17,468 nucleotides of DNA, taken from positions 1 through 17,468 of the forward strand of contig JBHHWI010000064.1 in assembly GCA_046756445.1 (NCBI GenBank), in the 5' to 3' direction. Source of the DNA: JACZWL01 sp046756445 (GTDB taxonomy: Bacteria; Pseudomonadota; Gammaproteobacteria; Steroidobacterales; Woeseiaceae). The translations under genes and the position numbers were made by a program. This document shows positions 1 through 9,167 of the stretch, one piece after another. Position 1 is the first letter of the stretch, and every line of letters begins with the position of its first letter. The notes below the pieces were generated by a model that saw only the letters and a program-made list of their open reading frames with translations, was not told the DNA's origin and made no database searches.

Positions 1-1
1 C

Positions 2-559
2 AAGTGCGCCAGGCTGCTTTGCGAGCTCGACCGGTGGGGCCGGCGCATGAACCTGACGGCGATTCGGGGACGGGATGCAATGGTCAGCGGCCATGTGCTC
101 GACAGCCTCGCGGTCAGACCGCATATCGGCGGCAAAACATTGACAGACGTCGGCACCGGGGCCGGCTTTCCGGGTTTGCCGCTGGCGATCGCGGAGCCGG
201 ATATCGACGTCGAACTCATTGACAGCAACGGCAAGAAAATCAGCTTCGTCCGGCACGTTATCGGTGAGCTCGGGATTTCCAATGCCAGGGCGATCAAGGT
301 GCGCGTCGAGGACTATGCACCCGACAGGCGCTTTGATACTGTGATCGCGAGAGCCTTTGCATCGTTACCACGCCTTATAGATCTGGCCGGTCATCTGGTG
401 GCGGAACAAGGCGTCATGCTGGCGCAGAAGGGCCGGTACCCGGCCGACGAACTGAATGAAATACCGGAAGGATGGGAATACAGCGTGAGCGAATTGACCG
501 TCCCGGGACTGCATGTGAGGCGCCTCGTCAAGCTTCATCGCAGGGAAACCGACGGATGA
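2..559 (+). CDS. rsmG: 16S rRNA (guanine-527-N7)-methyltransferase RsmG, 5'-truncated by window edge
   Basis: RsmG (GidB) methylates N7 of G527 in 16S rRNA using S-adenosylmethionine, in the cytoplasm. The frame is already open at the first bases, and the residues before the first ATG (position 47) match the family (LDRWGRRMNLTAIR), so this is the 3' part of a longer gene. About 185 residues are visible against about 207 in E. coli, so roughly 20-25 N-terminal residues are missing. The SAM-binding glycine loop DVGTGAGFPGLPLAI is followed by the acidic ELIDSNGKK strand, as in class I methyltransferases. The RsmG-type HVLDSLAV segment lies upstream. The TGA stop overlaps the parA ATG (ATGA), so the two are probably co-transcribed and translationally coupled. 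The family call is secure; only the start is unseen. Confidence 0.95.
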   Translation, partial: KCARLLCELDRWGRRMNLTAIRGRDAMVSGHVLDSLAVRPHIGGKTLTDVGTGAGFPGLPLAIAEPDIDVELIDSNGKKISFVRHVIGELGISNARAIKVRVEDYAPDRRFDTVIARAFASLPRLIDLAGHLVAEQGVMLAQKGRYPADELNEIPEGWEYSVSELTVPGLHVRRLVKLHRRETDG

Positions 560-1341
560 CGCGCGTCATTGCCATAGCCAACCAGAAAGGCGGCGTCGGC
601 AAGACCACCACCTGCGTGAATCTCGCAGCGTCGCTGGCGGCAACGCATCGGCGAGTTCTGCTGGTCGACATGGATCCGCAAGGCAATGCGACCATGGGCT
701 GTGGCATCGACAAGATGAGCCTCGAGCGCTCGGCCTGCGATGTGCTTCTGGGTGAGGAATCGGCGGCGGACGCGATCGTGTCCGCGCCGGAGGGCGACTT
801 CGCCGTACTGCCGGGCAACGAGGATCTGACGCTCGCCGAAGTAACGCTGCTCCAGGAAATCGGCAGGGAGATGCGATTGCGCCAGGCGCTGGCGCCGGTG
901 CGCGGCCTGTACGACTTTATTCTGATCGACTGTCCGCCGTCGATAAACATGTTGACGATCAATGCGCTGACCGCCGCCGGCGGCGTATTGATACCGATGC
1001 AGTGCGAGTATTACGCGCTCGAGGGCTTGAGCGCCCTGCTGAACACCATCGAGCAGGTAAGAAAGACGGTCAATCCGAATCTCGAGGTGTTCGGCCTGCT
1101 TCGCACCATGGTCGATCCGCGCATCAACTTGTCGAACGAGGTGTCGGCGCAGCTGATCGCCCATTTCGATGACAAGGTATTCAGGACGGTCATTCCCAGA
1201 AACGTACGTCTTGCGGAGGCGCCGAGTTTCGGCCGCCCGGCGATGTACCACGACAGGTCATCACGGGGAGCGATCGCCTATCTCGCTCTGGCCGGAGAGG
1301 TGCTCAGACGCGAGGACGAGCGCCTGGCCGTCGGGCAGTAG
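556..1341 (+). CDS. parA: Chromosome-partitioning ATPase ParA (Soj type)
   Basis: ParA is the Walker-type ATPase that binds nucleoid DNA as an ATP dimer and moves ParB-parS complexes during origin segregation. The 261-residue protein starts directly with the deviant Walker A loop (KGGVGKTT, residues 11-18), then the A' strand LLVDMDPQGN (35-44) and the Walker B-like FILIDCPPS. There is no N-terminal helix-turn-helix, so it is the short chromosomal Soj form rather than a plasmid ParA with its own operator-binding domain. The frame is open further upstream (to 472), but that part lies inside rsmG. The ATG at 556 gives the family N-terminus MTRVIAIANQKGG and a 4-bp overlap with rsmG. ParB follows after 101 bp. 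Confidence 0.97.
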   Translation: MTRVIAIANQKGGVGKTTTCVNLAASLAATHRRVLLVDMDPQGNATMGCGIDKMSLERSACDVLLGEESAADAIVSAPEGDFAVLPGNEDLTLAEVTLLQEIGREMRLRQALAPVRGLYDFILIDCPPSINMLTINALTAAGGVLIPMQCEYYALEGLSALLNTIEQVRKTVNPNLEVFGLLRTMVDPRINLSNEVSAQLIAHFDDKVFRTVIPRNVRLAEAPSFGRPAMYHDRSSRGAIAYLALAGEVLRREDERLAVGQ

Positions 1342-1365
1342 CAGCGTCAATTGGCTAAACTAGCG

Positions 1366-1430
1366 GGGGACGGACTGCCGCCATGGGGATCTCGATTGGC
1401 GTATTGTCGAAGAACACGGCTTCCGTCCCC
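1366..1430. repeat. 9-bp inverted repeat in the parA-parB gap
   Basis: GGGGACGGA at 1366-1374 is the exact reverse complement of TCCGTCCCC at 1422-1430, with a 47-nt loop. The right arm ends directly before the parB Shine-Dalgarno (1431-1436), and the loop holds an in-frame ATG (1383) that could be mistaken for the parB start. It may fold in mRNA near the ribosome site; no function can be shown from sequence. Confidence 0.5.
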
Positions 1431-1436
1431 GGAGAC
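1431..1436 (+). promoter_or_regulatory. Ribosome binding site deciding the parB start
   Basis: GGAGAC lies six nucleotides before ATG 1443, a normal spacing. The upstream in-frame ATG at 1383 has no such site. This favours the 295-residue ParB starting MTARKKRLGRGLEALL, which is the canonical ParB N-terminus. Confidence 0.75.
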
Positions 1437-1442
1437 ACTCGA

Positions 1443-2330
1443 ATGACAGCCAGGAAAAAACGGCTAGGCCGCGGACTAGAGGCGCTTCTGAGCAGGCCTG
1501 TCGCCGAAACCGTGTCCATCACCGGGACTGATAATCTTCGCAATATCTCGCTGGAGCTTCTGCAGCGCGGCCAGTATCAGCCGCGGGTCGACATGCGCCA
1601 GGATACGCTCGAGGACCTTGCAAACTCGATCAAATCGCAGGGCGTCGTACAGCCTATCGTCGCCCGGCCGCTGCAACGAGAGGATGACGATGTGCAGCGG
1701 TATGAAATAGTCGCCGGCGAACGCCGCTGGCGCGCCGCTCAGATGGCGGGACTGTCCGATATTCCGACCGTGGTGCGTGCCGTTCCGGACAATGCCGCGA
1801 TCGCGGTGTCGTTGATCGAGAACATTCAGCGCGAAAACCTGAATCCACTGGAGGAGGCCCGGGCCCTCGATCGCCTGATAAAAGAGTTCGAGCTGACGCA
1901 CCAGGAAGCGGCCGATGCGGTTGGCCGGTCCCGTGTTGCCGTGAGCAATCTGTTGCGGTTGCTGGATCTGTCAGAACGCGTCAAGCCGATGCTCGAATCC
2001 CGGCAGATCGAGATGGGCCACGCCCGGGCGCTACTGGCCATCAGTAGCGCGGCGCGCCAGTTGGAGGCGGCCCGGGAAATCGTCGGGAAGCAACTGTCGG
2101 TGCGCGCGGCCGAACAGCTCGTCAGGCGCCTGCTGTCGGATCAGGCAGCCGGGAAATCGAAGAAAACGGCGAGCGCGCCCAGCGCGGACATACGACGGCT
2201 GGAGGTTGAAGTCTCGGACAAGCTGGGCGCCAAGGTGCGAATCGATCATTCGCAGCGCGGATCAGGCAAAGTCGTGATCAGCTACAACAGCCTCGACGAA
2301 CTCGACGGGATTCTCAAGCACATCAAATAG
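1443..2330 (+). CDS. parB: Chromosome-partitioning protein ParB (CTPase, parS-binding)
   Basis: ParB is the CTP-dependent DNA clamp that loads at parS sites near the origin and stimulates ParA. The 295-residue protein has the usual order. The N-terminal ParA-interacting tail carries KRLGRGLEALL. The ParB/Srx nucleotide domain holds QYQPR and the arginine-rich GERRWRAAQ box. SLIENIQRENLNPLEEA and a helix-turn-helix region (THQEAADAVGRSRVAVSNLLRLL) follow. After a linker comes a C-terminal dimerisation domain ending in LDGILKHIK. I chose ATG 1443 over the in-frame ATG 1383 because of its Shine-Dalgarno and the family N-terminus. No convincing parS consensus (TGTTTCACGTGAAACA) was found by eye in this window, so the binding sites probably lie elsewhere near oriC. 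Confidence 0.96.
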   Translation: MTARKKRLGRGLEALLSRPVAETVSITGTDNLRNISLELLQRGQYQPRVDMRQDTLEDLANSIKSQGVVQPIVARPLQREDDDVQRYEIVAGERRWRAAQMAGLSDIPTVVRAVPDNAAIAVSLIENIQRENLNPLEEARALDRLIKEFELTHQEAADAVGRSRVAVSNLLRLLDLSERVKPMLESRQIEMGHARALLAISSAARQLEAAREIVGKQLSVRAAEQLVRRLLSDQAAGKSKKTASAPSADIRRLEVEVSDKLGAKVRIDHSQRGSGKVVISYNSLDELDGILKHIK

Positions 2331-2435
2331 CGATCCGGTGTGGGGCCGGGCCGCAAGCTTGATCCGAGCCCGGATCTCGCTCCCGGGGCCCACTGATTGT
2401 CATTGGATTGACGCCCAAAGAAGCCGGGCCGACTC

Positions 2436-2454
2436 CCCGCCGATCGACGGCGGG
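2436..2454. repeat. GC-rich hairpin downstream of parB
   Basis: CCCGCCG (2436-2442) and CGGCGGG (2448-2454) form a perfect 7-bp stem with a 5-nt loop, 106 bp after the parB stop. No T-tract follows, so it is not a classical intrinsic terminator; it could block 3' exonucleases or be chance in GC-rich DNA. Confidence 0.4.
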
Positions 2455-2522
2455 TGTTGAAAGAGCGCCGGAAAACCCCATGAAAGCCTCACGAAACCTA
2501 GTGATTCAGGTGCCCAGCTTGA

Positions 2523-2551
2523 TTGCCTTGCACCATCAGCGACACTATAAT
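2523..2551 (+). promoter_or_regulatory. Sigma70-type promoter of the atp operon
   Basis: A -35 TTGCCT (2523-2528; 4 of 6 consensus) is separated by exactly 17 bp from a perfect -10 TATAAT (2546-2551). Transcription would start near 2557-2559, about 95 nt before the atpI start codon. It is the best promoter match in the window and sits where the main atp operon promoter is expected. Confidence 0.8.
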
Positions 2552-2553
2552 GC

Positions 2554-2574
2554 GCGGGCTAAACACAGGCCCGC
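2554..2574. repeat. Inverted repeat across the predicted atp transcription start
   Basis: GCGGGC (2554-2559) and GCCCGC (2569-2574) flank a 9-nt loop. The left arm coincides with the predicted start site, so most of it would act as DNA rather than as an RNA stem. It could be an operator-like site or chance; no regulator family is recognisable. Confidence 0.3.
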
Positions 2575-2593
2575 CTGGAAAGATCGTTTTCAT

Positions 2594-2635
2594 AACGCCA
2601 CCAACCGCCGGTTAGCCGATGGACGTGGCGTTTTT
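2594..2635 (+). terminator. Terminator-like hairpin (possible attenuator) in the atp leader
   Basis: AACGCCAC (2594-2601) pairs perfectly with GTGGCGTT (2625-2632), and the right arm runs into five T residues (2631-2635). A smaller AACC/GGTT hairpin with a GCC loop (2603-2613) sits inside. This has the form of an intrinsic terminator placed between the promoter and atpI, so it may attenuate the operon. The stem is only 8 bp and the inner loop is large, so efficiency cannot be judged from sequence. Confidence 0.45.
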
Positions 2636-2654
2636 AGTGTCGGAGGCAGGGTGA
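2619..2654 (+). CDS. Putative 11-residue leader peptide overlapping the atpI start
   Basis: ATG 2619 opens an ORF encoding MDVAFLVSEAG, whose TGA (2652-2654) overlaps the GTG start of atpI (GTGA). Its codons cover the right arm and T-run of the leader hairpin, and the atpI Shine-Dalgarno lies inside it. Translation would melt the hairpin and deliver ribosomes to atpI. It has no obvious Shine-Dalgarno of its own, and an 11-codon ORF can arise by chance, so this is tentative. Confidence 0.25.
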   Translation: MDVAFLVSEAG

Positions 2655-3043
2655 GTCTCATCTCCAAAGTCCTGCTGGCGCAGCTGGGCCTGAGCGCGGT
2701 TCTTGCCATGTTGTTTTGGGGCATCGGAGGATTCGTGCCGGCCTACTCGGCGTTGCTCGGTGGGCTGACCTGCGTAATCCCGAACGCCTTTCTGGCGCTG
2801 CGACTCGTAGCGCCACGCCGCGATCCCGGCCCGCAGGGCCTGGTGCGGGCAGCATACATTGGGGAACTCGGAAAGCTGGCCTTGACCGTGCTGATGTTCG
2901 GCATCGTGTTTGCGCTGGTGCGGCCCATCGCAGCGTGGCCGTTGTTCACGGGCTTCATCGCCGCGCAGCTCATGACGTTTGCCGGCGTTCTGATGCGGGA
3001 CAAAGAAGTACAGGTGGAAGAGAGAACAAAGAATGGCGACTGA
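2651..3043 (+). CDS. atpI: ATP synthase assembly protein AtpI
   Basis: AtpI is a small inner-membrane protein thought to help assemble the c-ring or supply Mg2+ to the F1Fo ATP synthase; it is not a structural subunit. The 130-residue product is very hydrophobic, with four likely membrane segments (around 5-20, 27-45, 65-85 and 90-110) and a charged C-terminal tail (RDKEVQVEERTKNGD). The start is GTG 2651, preceded by GGAGG at 2642-2646. The family N-terminus (VSLISKVLLAQLGLSAVLA) begins there, while the longer open frame upstream crosses the promoter. Its end overlaps atpB by 11 bp, so the two are co-translated. It is the first gene of the operon. Confidence 0.9.
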   Translation: MSLISKVLLAQLGLSAVLAMLFWGIGGFVPAYSALLGGLTCVIPNAFLALRLVAPRRDPGPQGLVRAAYIGELGKLALTVLMFGIVFALVRPIAAWPLFTGFIAAQLMTFAGVLMRDKEVQVEERTKNGD

Positions 3044-3875
3044 AGGCGGACACCTGACCACCGGTGAGTACATCACGCACCATCTGCAGAACTTACAGGT
3101 TTGCAGGGCGGACGGTGAGTGGATCTGGAACCACTGCGCCGGCAATCCGATGACCGTCAACGTCGATTCCATGTTTTATTCCCTGGTGCTCGGGATGTTG
3201 TTTATCTCGCTTTTCGGCAGGGCGGCCAGCAAAGCAACCAGCGGTACGCCCGGCAAATTCCAGACCATCGTCGAAGTCATCGTGGGTTTCGTTGACGGCG
3301 CCGTCAAAGATACGTTTCACGGAAAAAGCAATCTGATCGCTCCACTCGCGCTAACCATCTTCATCTGGATTTTCCTGATGAACTTCATGGATCTCATCCC
3401 CGTCGACTGGCTTCCGGAGCTGGGCAAAAAGGTGGGTGTGCAGTATATGAAGGTTGTGCCGACGACCGATGTCAACGTTACTTTTGGCATGTCGATAGCC
3501 GTCTTCTTTTTGATCATCTTCTATACGCTCAAATTCAAGGGGTTCGGCGGCTTGATCGGGGAGCTGACGTTGCATCCGATCGCGCCGCCTACCAGGGGGC
3601 TCGGGCTGATCGCCGCGCCGTTCATTATGGCCTTCAATTTCGTTCTCGAATCGGTCGCACTGCTGGCAAAGCCCGTGTCTTTGTCATTGCGACTGTTCGG
3701 CAACATGTTTGCCGGCGAGCTCATCTTTATTCTGATCGCGATCCTCGGCTTGTGGCAGCTGGCTTTCTTGCATTTTGCGTGGGCTATTTTCCACGTGCTG
3801 ATCGTAACGCTGCAAGCCTTTATTTTCATGATGCTGACCATAGTCTATTTGAGCTTGGCAGCAGAAGCGCATTGA
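3033..3875 (+). CDS. atpB: F1Fo ATP synthase subunit a
   Basis: Subunit a forms the two proton half-channels next to the c-ring in the inner membrane. The 280-residue protein shows the conserved core: the stator arginine R220 in KPVSLSLRLFGNMFAGE, E229 (E. coli E219), H254 (E. coli H245) and Q261 in TLQAFIFMMLTIVYL. The HGKSNLIAPLALTIFIW and VVPTTDVNVT segments also match. The N-terminal segment has an extra stretch with two cysteines (C24, C35) before the first membrane helix, which E. coli lacks. Start ATG 3033 overlaps atpI by 11 bp, and a purine-rich GAAGAGAG lies upstream. Full length; the identification is certain. Confidence 0.98.
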   Translation: MATEGGHLTTGEYITHHLQNLQVCRADGEWIWNHCAGNPMTVNVDSMFYSLVLGMLFISLFGRAASKATSGTPGKFQTIVEVIVGFVDGAVKDTFHGKSNLIAPLALTIFIWIFLMNFMDLIPVDWLPELGKKVGVQYMKVVPTTDVNVTFGMSIAVFFLIIFYTLKFKGFGGLIGELTLHPIAPPTRGLGLIAAPFIMAFNFVLESVALLAKPVSLSLRLFGNMFAGELIFILIAILGLWQLAFLHFAWAIFHVLIVTLQAFIFMMLTIVYLSLAAEAH

Positions 3876-3914
3876 TTGTTAGGTAGATGACTTGATCTCA
3901 TTGAGGAGACACTG

Positions 3915-4193
3915 ATGGAAACTGTAATTGGGTACACCGCGCTTGCAGTCGCAATTCTGATCGGCCTGGGCGCTCTGGGCGTCGGCGTCGGCATGGGGCT
4001 ATTGGGCGGGCGCTTCCTGGAAGGCGCGGCAAGACAGCCCGAACTGGCGCCGATGTTGCAGATAAAGATGTTCATCGTTGTGGCGTTGCTGGATGCTGTG
4101 GCGATGATCGGCGTCGGAATCGCGCTGTTTTTCGCTTTCGCGAATCCGTTTATTGATCAGCTGCGAGACGCCACTGCGCCTGTAACGGGCTAA
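3915..4193 (+). CDS. atpE: F1Fo ATP synthase subunit c (proteolipid)
   Basis: Subunit c oligomerises into the membrane rotor ring. The 92-residue hairpin has a glycine-rich first helix (GVGVGMG, around 22-28), the polar loop ARQPE (39-43) that contacts gamma/epsilon, and a second helix with the ion-binding carboxylate D60 (LLDAVAMIGVG; E. coli D61). Asp followed by Ala, without the Gln/Glu/Ser or Thr set of Na+ rings, suggests proton coupling. A strong Shine-Dalgarno, GAGGAG (3903-3908), is six nucleotides before the ATG, fitting the high c copy number needed. The C-terminus runs somewhat past the helix (NPFIDQLRDATAPVTG). Confidence 0.98.
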   Translation: METVIGYTALAVAILIGLGALGVGVGMGLLGGRFLEGAARQPELAPMLQIKMFIVVALLDAVAMIGVGIALFFAFANPFIDQLRDATAPVTG

Positions 4194-4201
4194 GGCCCTG
4201 G

Positions 4202-4227
4202 ACCGGCAAATAAGAGGAATCTCCGGT
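4202..4227 (+). promoter_or_regulatory. Possible hairpin enclosing the atpF ribosome site and start
   Basis: ACCGG (4202-4206) can pair with CCGGT (4223-4227), which includes the first two bases of the atpF GTG start. The 16-nt loop holds the Shine-Dalgarno AGAGGA (4213-4218). A 5-bp GC-rich stem here could damp atpF translation relative to atpE. The stem is short, so the effect is speculative. Confidence 0.35.
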
Positions 4228-4696
4228 GGATATTAATTTGACGCTTTTGGGCCAGTCGGCCGCAATGATCATTTTTGTTGCGTTTTGTATGTGGAAGATC
4301 TGGCCACCGATAATGAGAGCGATCGAGGAACGTCAGACAGAGATCGCCGACGGACTCGCCGCTGGCGAACGCGGGCGGCAGAGCCTTGAAAAAGCGACCG
4401 CCAAAGCCGAGGAAATCGTCGATGCCGCGCGCAAGCAGGCAAGCGGTATTCTCGACCAGGCGCACGCGCGCGCGAACGAGATAGTCGCGGAAGGCAAGAC
4501 CGATGGCGCAAGGGAGCGCGAGCGGCAACTTGCTGCGGCGCGCGCCGAGGTCGACCAGGAAACCAATCGCGCACGCGAGGAACTGCGAGGCCAGGTGTCG
4601 GCGATAGCCGTGGCCAGCGCCGAGAAGATCCTGCAGCGGGAGATCGACAAGAAGGCCCACGAAGACATCCTGAGCAAGCTGGCCGCGGAACTATGA
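4226..4696 (+). CDS. atpF: F1Fo ATP synthase subunit b
   Basis: Subunit b forms the dimeric peripheral stalk linking Fo to F1. The 156-residue protein has the same length as E. coli b. It has one N-terminal membrane helix (about residues 5-25, QSAAMIIFVAFCMWKIWPPI) and then a long charged coiled coil rich in Ala, Glu, Lys and Arg to the C-terminus, where it binds delta. The start is GTG, chosen because AGAGGA lies seven nucleotides upstream and MDINLTLLGQ is the family N-terminus. It sits 32 bp after atpE. A short stem may enclose its ribosome site. Confidence 0.97.
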   Translation: MDINLTLLGQSAAMIIFVAFCMWKIWPPIMRAIEERQTEIADGLAAGERGRQSLEKATAKAEEIVDAARKQASGILDQAHARANEIVAEGKTDGARERERQLAAARAEVDQETNRAREELRGQVSAIAVASAEKILQREIDKKAHEDILSKLAAEL

Positions 4697-4709
4697 GCGT
4701 GGATGCACG

Positions 4710-5273
4710 ATGGCTGACAACCACACAATAGCAAGACCCTACGCGCAGGCCGTTTTCGAGCTCGCGAGAGAGGAAAAGGCCCTCGCAGAGTTGTCGGATG
4801 CGCTGGCCGTCGCCAGGGATTTGCTGAGCGACGGCCAGGCCGCAAAGTTTCTCGCCAATCCGAGCCTGACGGATGATGAGAGGCTTTCCTTCCTGACGGA
4901 GCTGTTCAAATCGGCAGGCGGCCAATCGTCGGTCTTCGCCGGTGAAAGCGAGCGCGGCACGAACTTCCTGAAGCTGCTGCTCGAATACGACCGGGTCTCG
5001 GTGCTGCCGGAAATCGCGGAGCATTTCGAGGCATTGAAGGCCAGGGTCGAAAACACGGTGGATGTCACGGTGACATCGGCCGCGCCGCTGAACGCAGCGC
5101 AACGGAAAGCGGTCGCAAGCGCCCTGAAAGACCGTCTCGGCCGGGAGGTCAATCTGCGGACAGAGATTGACGAAAACCTGCTCGGCGGCGCAGTCATTCG
5201 CGCCGGCGACGTGGTTATTGATGGATCACTGCGTTCGAGACTGGAAGGTCTGTCGAACGCGCTGATCGCTTGA
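4710..5273 (+). CDS. atpH: F1Fo ATP synthase subunit delta
   Basis: Subunit delta caps the F1 head and joins it to the b dimer. The 187-residue protein begins with the conserved IARPYAQAVFELA helix and ends with the family signature GGAVIRAGDVVIDGSLRSRLEGL. It is about ten residues longer than E. coli delta (177), with the extra residues around 68-82 (AGGQSSVFAGESERG) between the N-terminal helical bundle helices. It starts 13 bp after atpF with only a weak Shine-Dalgarno (GTGGAT), so translation probably depends on coupling from atpF. Confidence 0.97.
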   Translation: MADNHTIARPYAQAVFELAREEKALAELSDALAVARDLLSDGQAAKFLANPSLTDDERLSFLTELFKSAGGQSSVFAGESERGTNFLKLLLEYDRVSVLPEIAEHFEALKARVENTVDVTVTSAAPLNAAQRKAVASALKDRLGREVNLRTEIDENLLGGAVIRAGDVVIDGSLRSRLEGLSNALIA

Positions 5274-5279
5274 AGAGGA
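5274..5279 (+). promoter_or_regulatory. Ribosome binding site deciding the atpA start
   Basis: AGAGGA is four nucleotides before ATG 5284 and seven before ATG 5287. The second spacing is better and gives a protein of 513 residues with its P-loop at 169-176, the same as E. coli. It overlaps the end of atpH. Confidence 0.6.
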
Positions 5280-5286
5280 AAACATG

Positions 5287-6828
<1,542 letters not shown>

Positions 6829-6894
6829 TAGCGGTATCGCACGACGACCTTTCCTGAAGACGTAATCGGAAGGAATCAAGGAAGCTGAAATTTT

Positions 6895-7761
6895 ATGCCG
6901 GGCGAAAAAGAAATCCGAACCAAGATCCGAAGCGTGAAAAACATGCAGAAGATCACCAAGGCCATGGAAATGGTGGCTGCGAGCAAGATCCGCAAGGCGC
7001 AGAATCAGATGGAAGCGTCCCGCCCGTATGCCGAGCGCATTCGGCGCGTGATTGGACACCTCGCGCACGCCAATCCCGACTACAAGCACCCGTTTCTCGT
7101 CGAACGCGACGTGAGCCGGGCCGGGTATATCGTCATTTCCACGGATCGCGGACTCTGCGGCGGGCTCAACGTAAACCTGTTCAAGACCGTCATAGGCGAG
7201 CTCGCGAAGTGGCAGGGCGAAAGCGTCGAAGTCGATCTCGCGCTGGTCGGCGCCAAAGCCGTACAGTTCTTCAAGCGGCTCGGCGGCAACGTGGTCGGCA
7301 CGGCAACGCACCTCGGCGATCGTCCGAGCGTCAACGACCTGATCGGATCGATCAAGATAATGCTCGACTCATACAGCGAGGGGAAAATCGATCGGGTCTT
7401 TCTGGTGCACAACGAGTTCATCAGCACAATGAGCCAGAAACCCGAGGTCAAAACGATTCTGCCGGTCAGCGAGATCGATCTCGGCGAGGAGACCCTGCAG
7501 GAATACTGGGACTACATCTACGAACCGGATGCGGTCGATCTGCTGGACGATGTCCTGATGCGATATATCGAATCGCAGGTGTACAGAGGCGCAGTCGAGA
7601 ACTTCGCCTGCGAGATGGCGGCGAAGATGATCGCCATGAGATCGGCGACCGATAACGCCGGAGAGATCATTGACAAGCTGCAGCTTGACTATAACAAAGC
7701 GCGGCAGGCTGCAATCACACAGGAACTTTCAGAAATTGTCGGCGGCGCGGCCGCCGTTTAG
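6895..7761 (+). CDS. atpG: F1Fo ATP synthase subunit gamma
   Basis: Gamma is the central rotor shaft that drives catalytic changes in beta. The 288-residue protein (287 in E. coli) has the N-terminal helix EIRTKIRSVKNMQKITKAMEMVAA, the ISTDRGLCGGLN motif of the Rossmann-like middle, and the C-terminal helix with ending KLQLDYNKARQAAITQELSEIV. The N- and C-terminal helices form the coiled-coil axle. A purine-rich AAGGAAG lies about ten nucleotides before the ATG, slightly long. The C-terminal codons contain a tight GC hairpin before atpD. Confidence 0.98.
   Translation: MPGEKEIRTKIRSVKNMQKITKAMEMVAASKIRKAQNQMEASRPYAERIRRVIGHLAHANPDYKHPFLVERDVSRAGYIVISTDRGLCGGLNVNLFKTVIGELAKWQGESVEVDLALVGAKAVQFFKRLGGNVVGTATHLGDRPSVNDLIGSIKIMLDSYSEGKIDRVFLVHNEFISTMSQKPEVKTILPVSEIDLGEETLQEYWDYIYEPDAVDLLDDVLMRYIESQVYRGAVENFACEMAAKMIAMRSATDNAGEIIDKLQLDYNKARQAAITQELSEIVGGAAAV
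7741..7755 (+). repeat. Tight GC hairpin at the atpG-atpD junction
   Basis: GGCGGC-GCG-GCCGCC forms a 6-bp all-GC stem with a 3-nt loop within the last codons of atpG, five nucleotides before the atpD Shine-Dalgarno (AGAGGA, 7760-7765). It is not followed by T residues. It could affect mRNA stability or coupling; it may simply reflect Gly/Ala codons in GC-rich DNA. Confidence 0.35.
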
Positions 7762-7773
7762 AGGACCCAAGAC

Positions 7774-9153
<1,380 letters not shown>

Positions 9154-9167
9154 GACTTGAAAGAGCA

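Larger units (their letters stand above)
2331..2650. other. parB-atpI intergenic region with atp operon promoter and leader
   Basis: This is 320 bases without a convincing protein gene. It holds a GATCCG/CGGATC hairpin (2361-2376), a GC-rich CCCGCCG/CGGCGGG hairpin (2436-2454), the promoter (2523-2551), an inverted repeat across the predicted transcription start (2554-2574), and a terminator-like hairpin with a small leader ORF. An atpI-frame ORF is open from 2408, but it runs through the promoter and its translation resembles no family. Neither of the first two hairpins is followed by a T-run, so no clear intrinsic terminator for parB is visible. Confidence 0.7.

Noticed and set aside
2408..2650. 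N-terminal extension of AtpI by 81 residues
   Set aside because: It would run through the strong promoter and leader hairpin, the residues resemble nothing, and GTG 2651 has a proper GGAGG upstream.
3313..3328. A parS-like half site (GTTTCACG) inside atpB
   Set aside because: Only one arm fits; by eye 11 of 16 positions match the TGTTTCACGTGAAACA consensus. A second weak match near 16882-16897 is no better.
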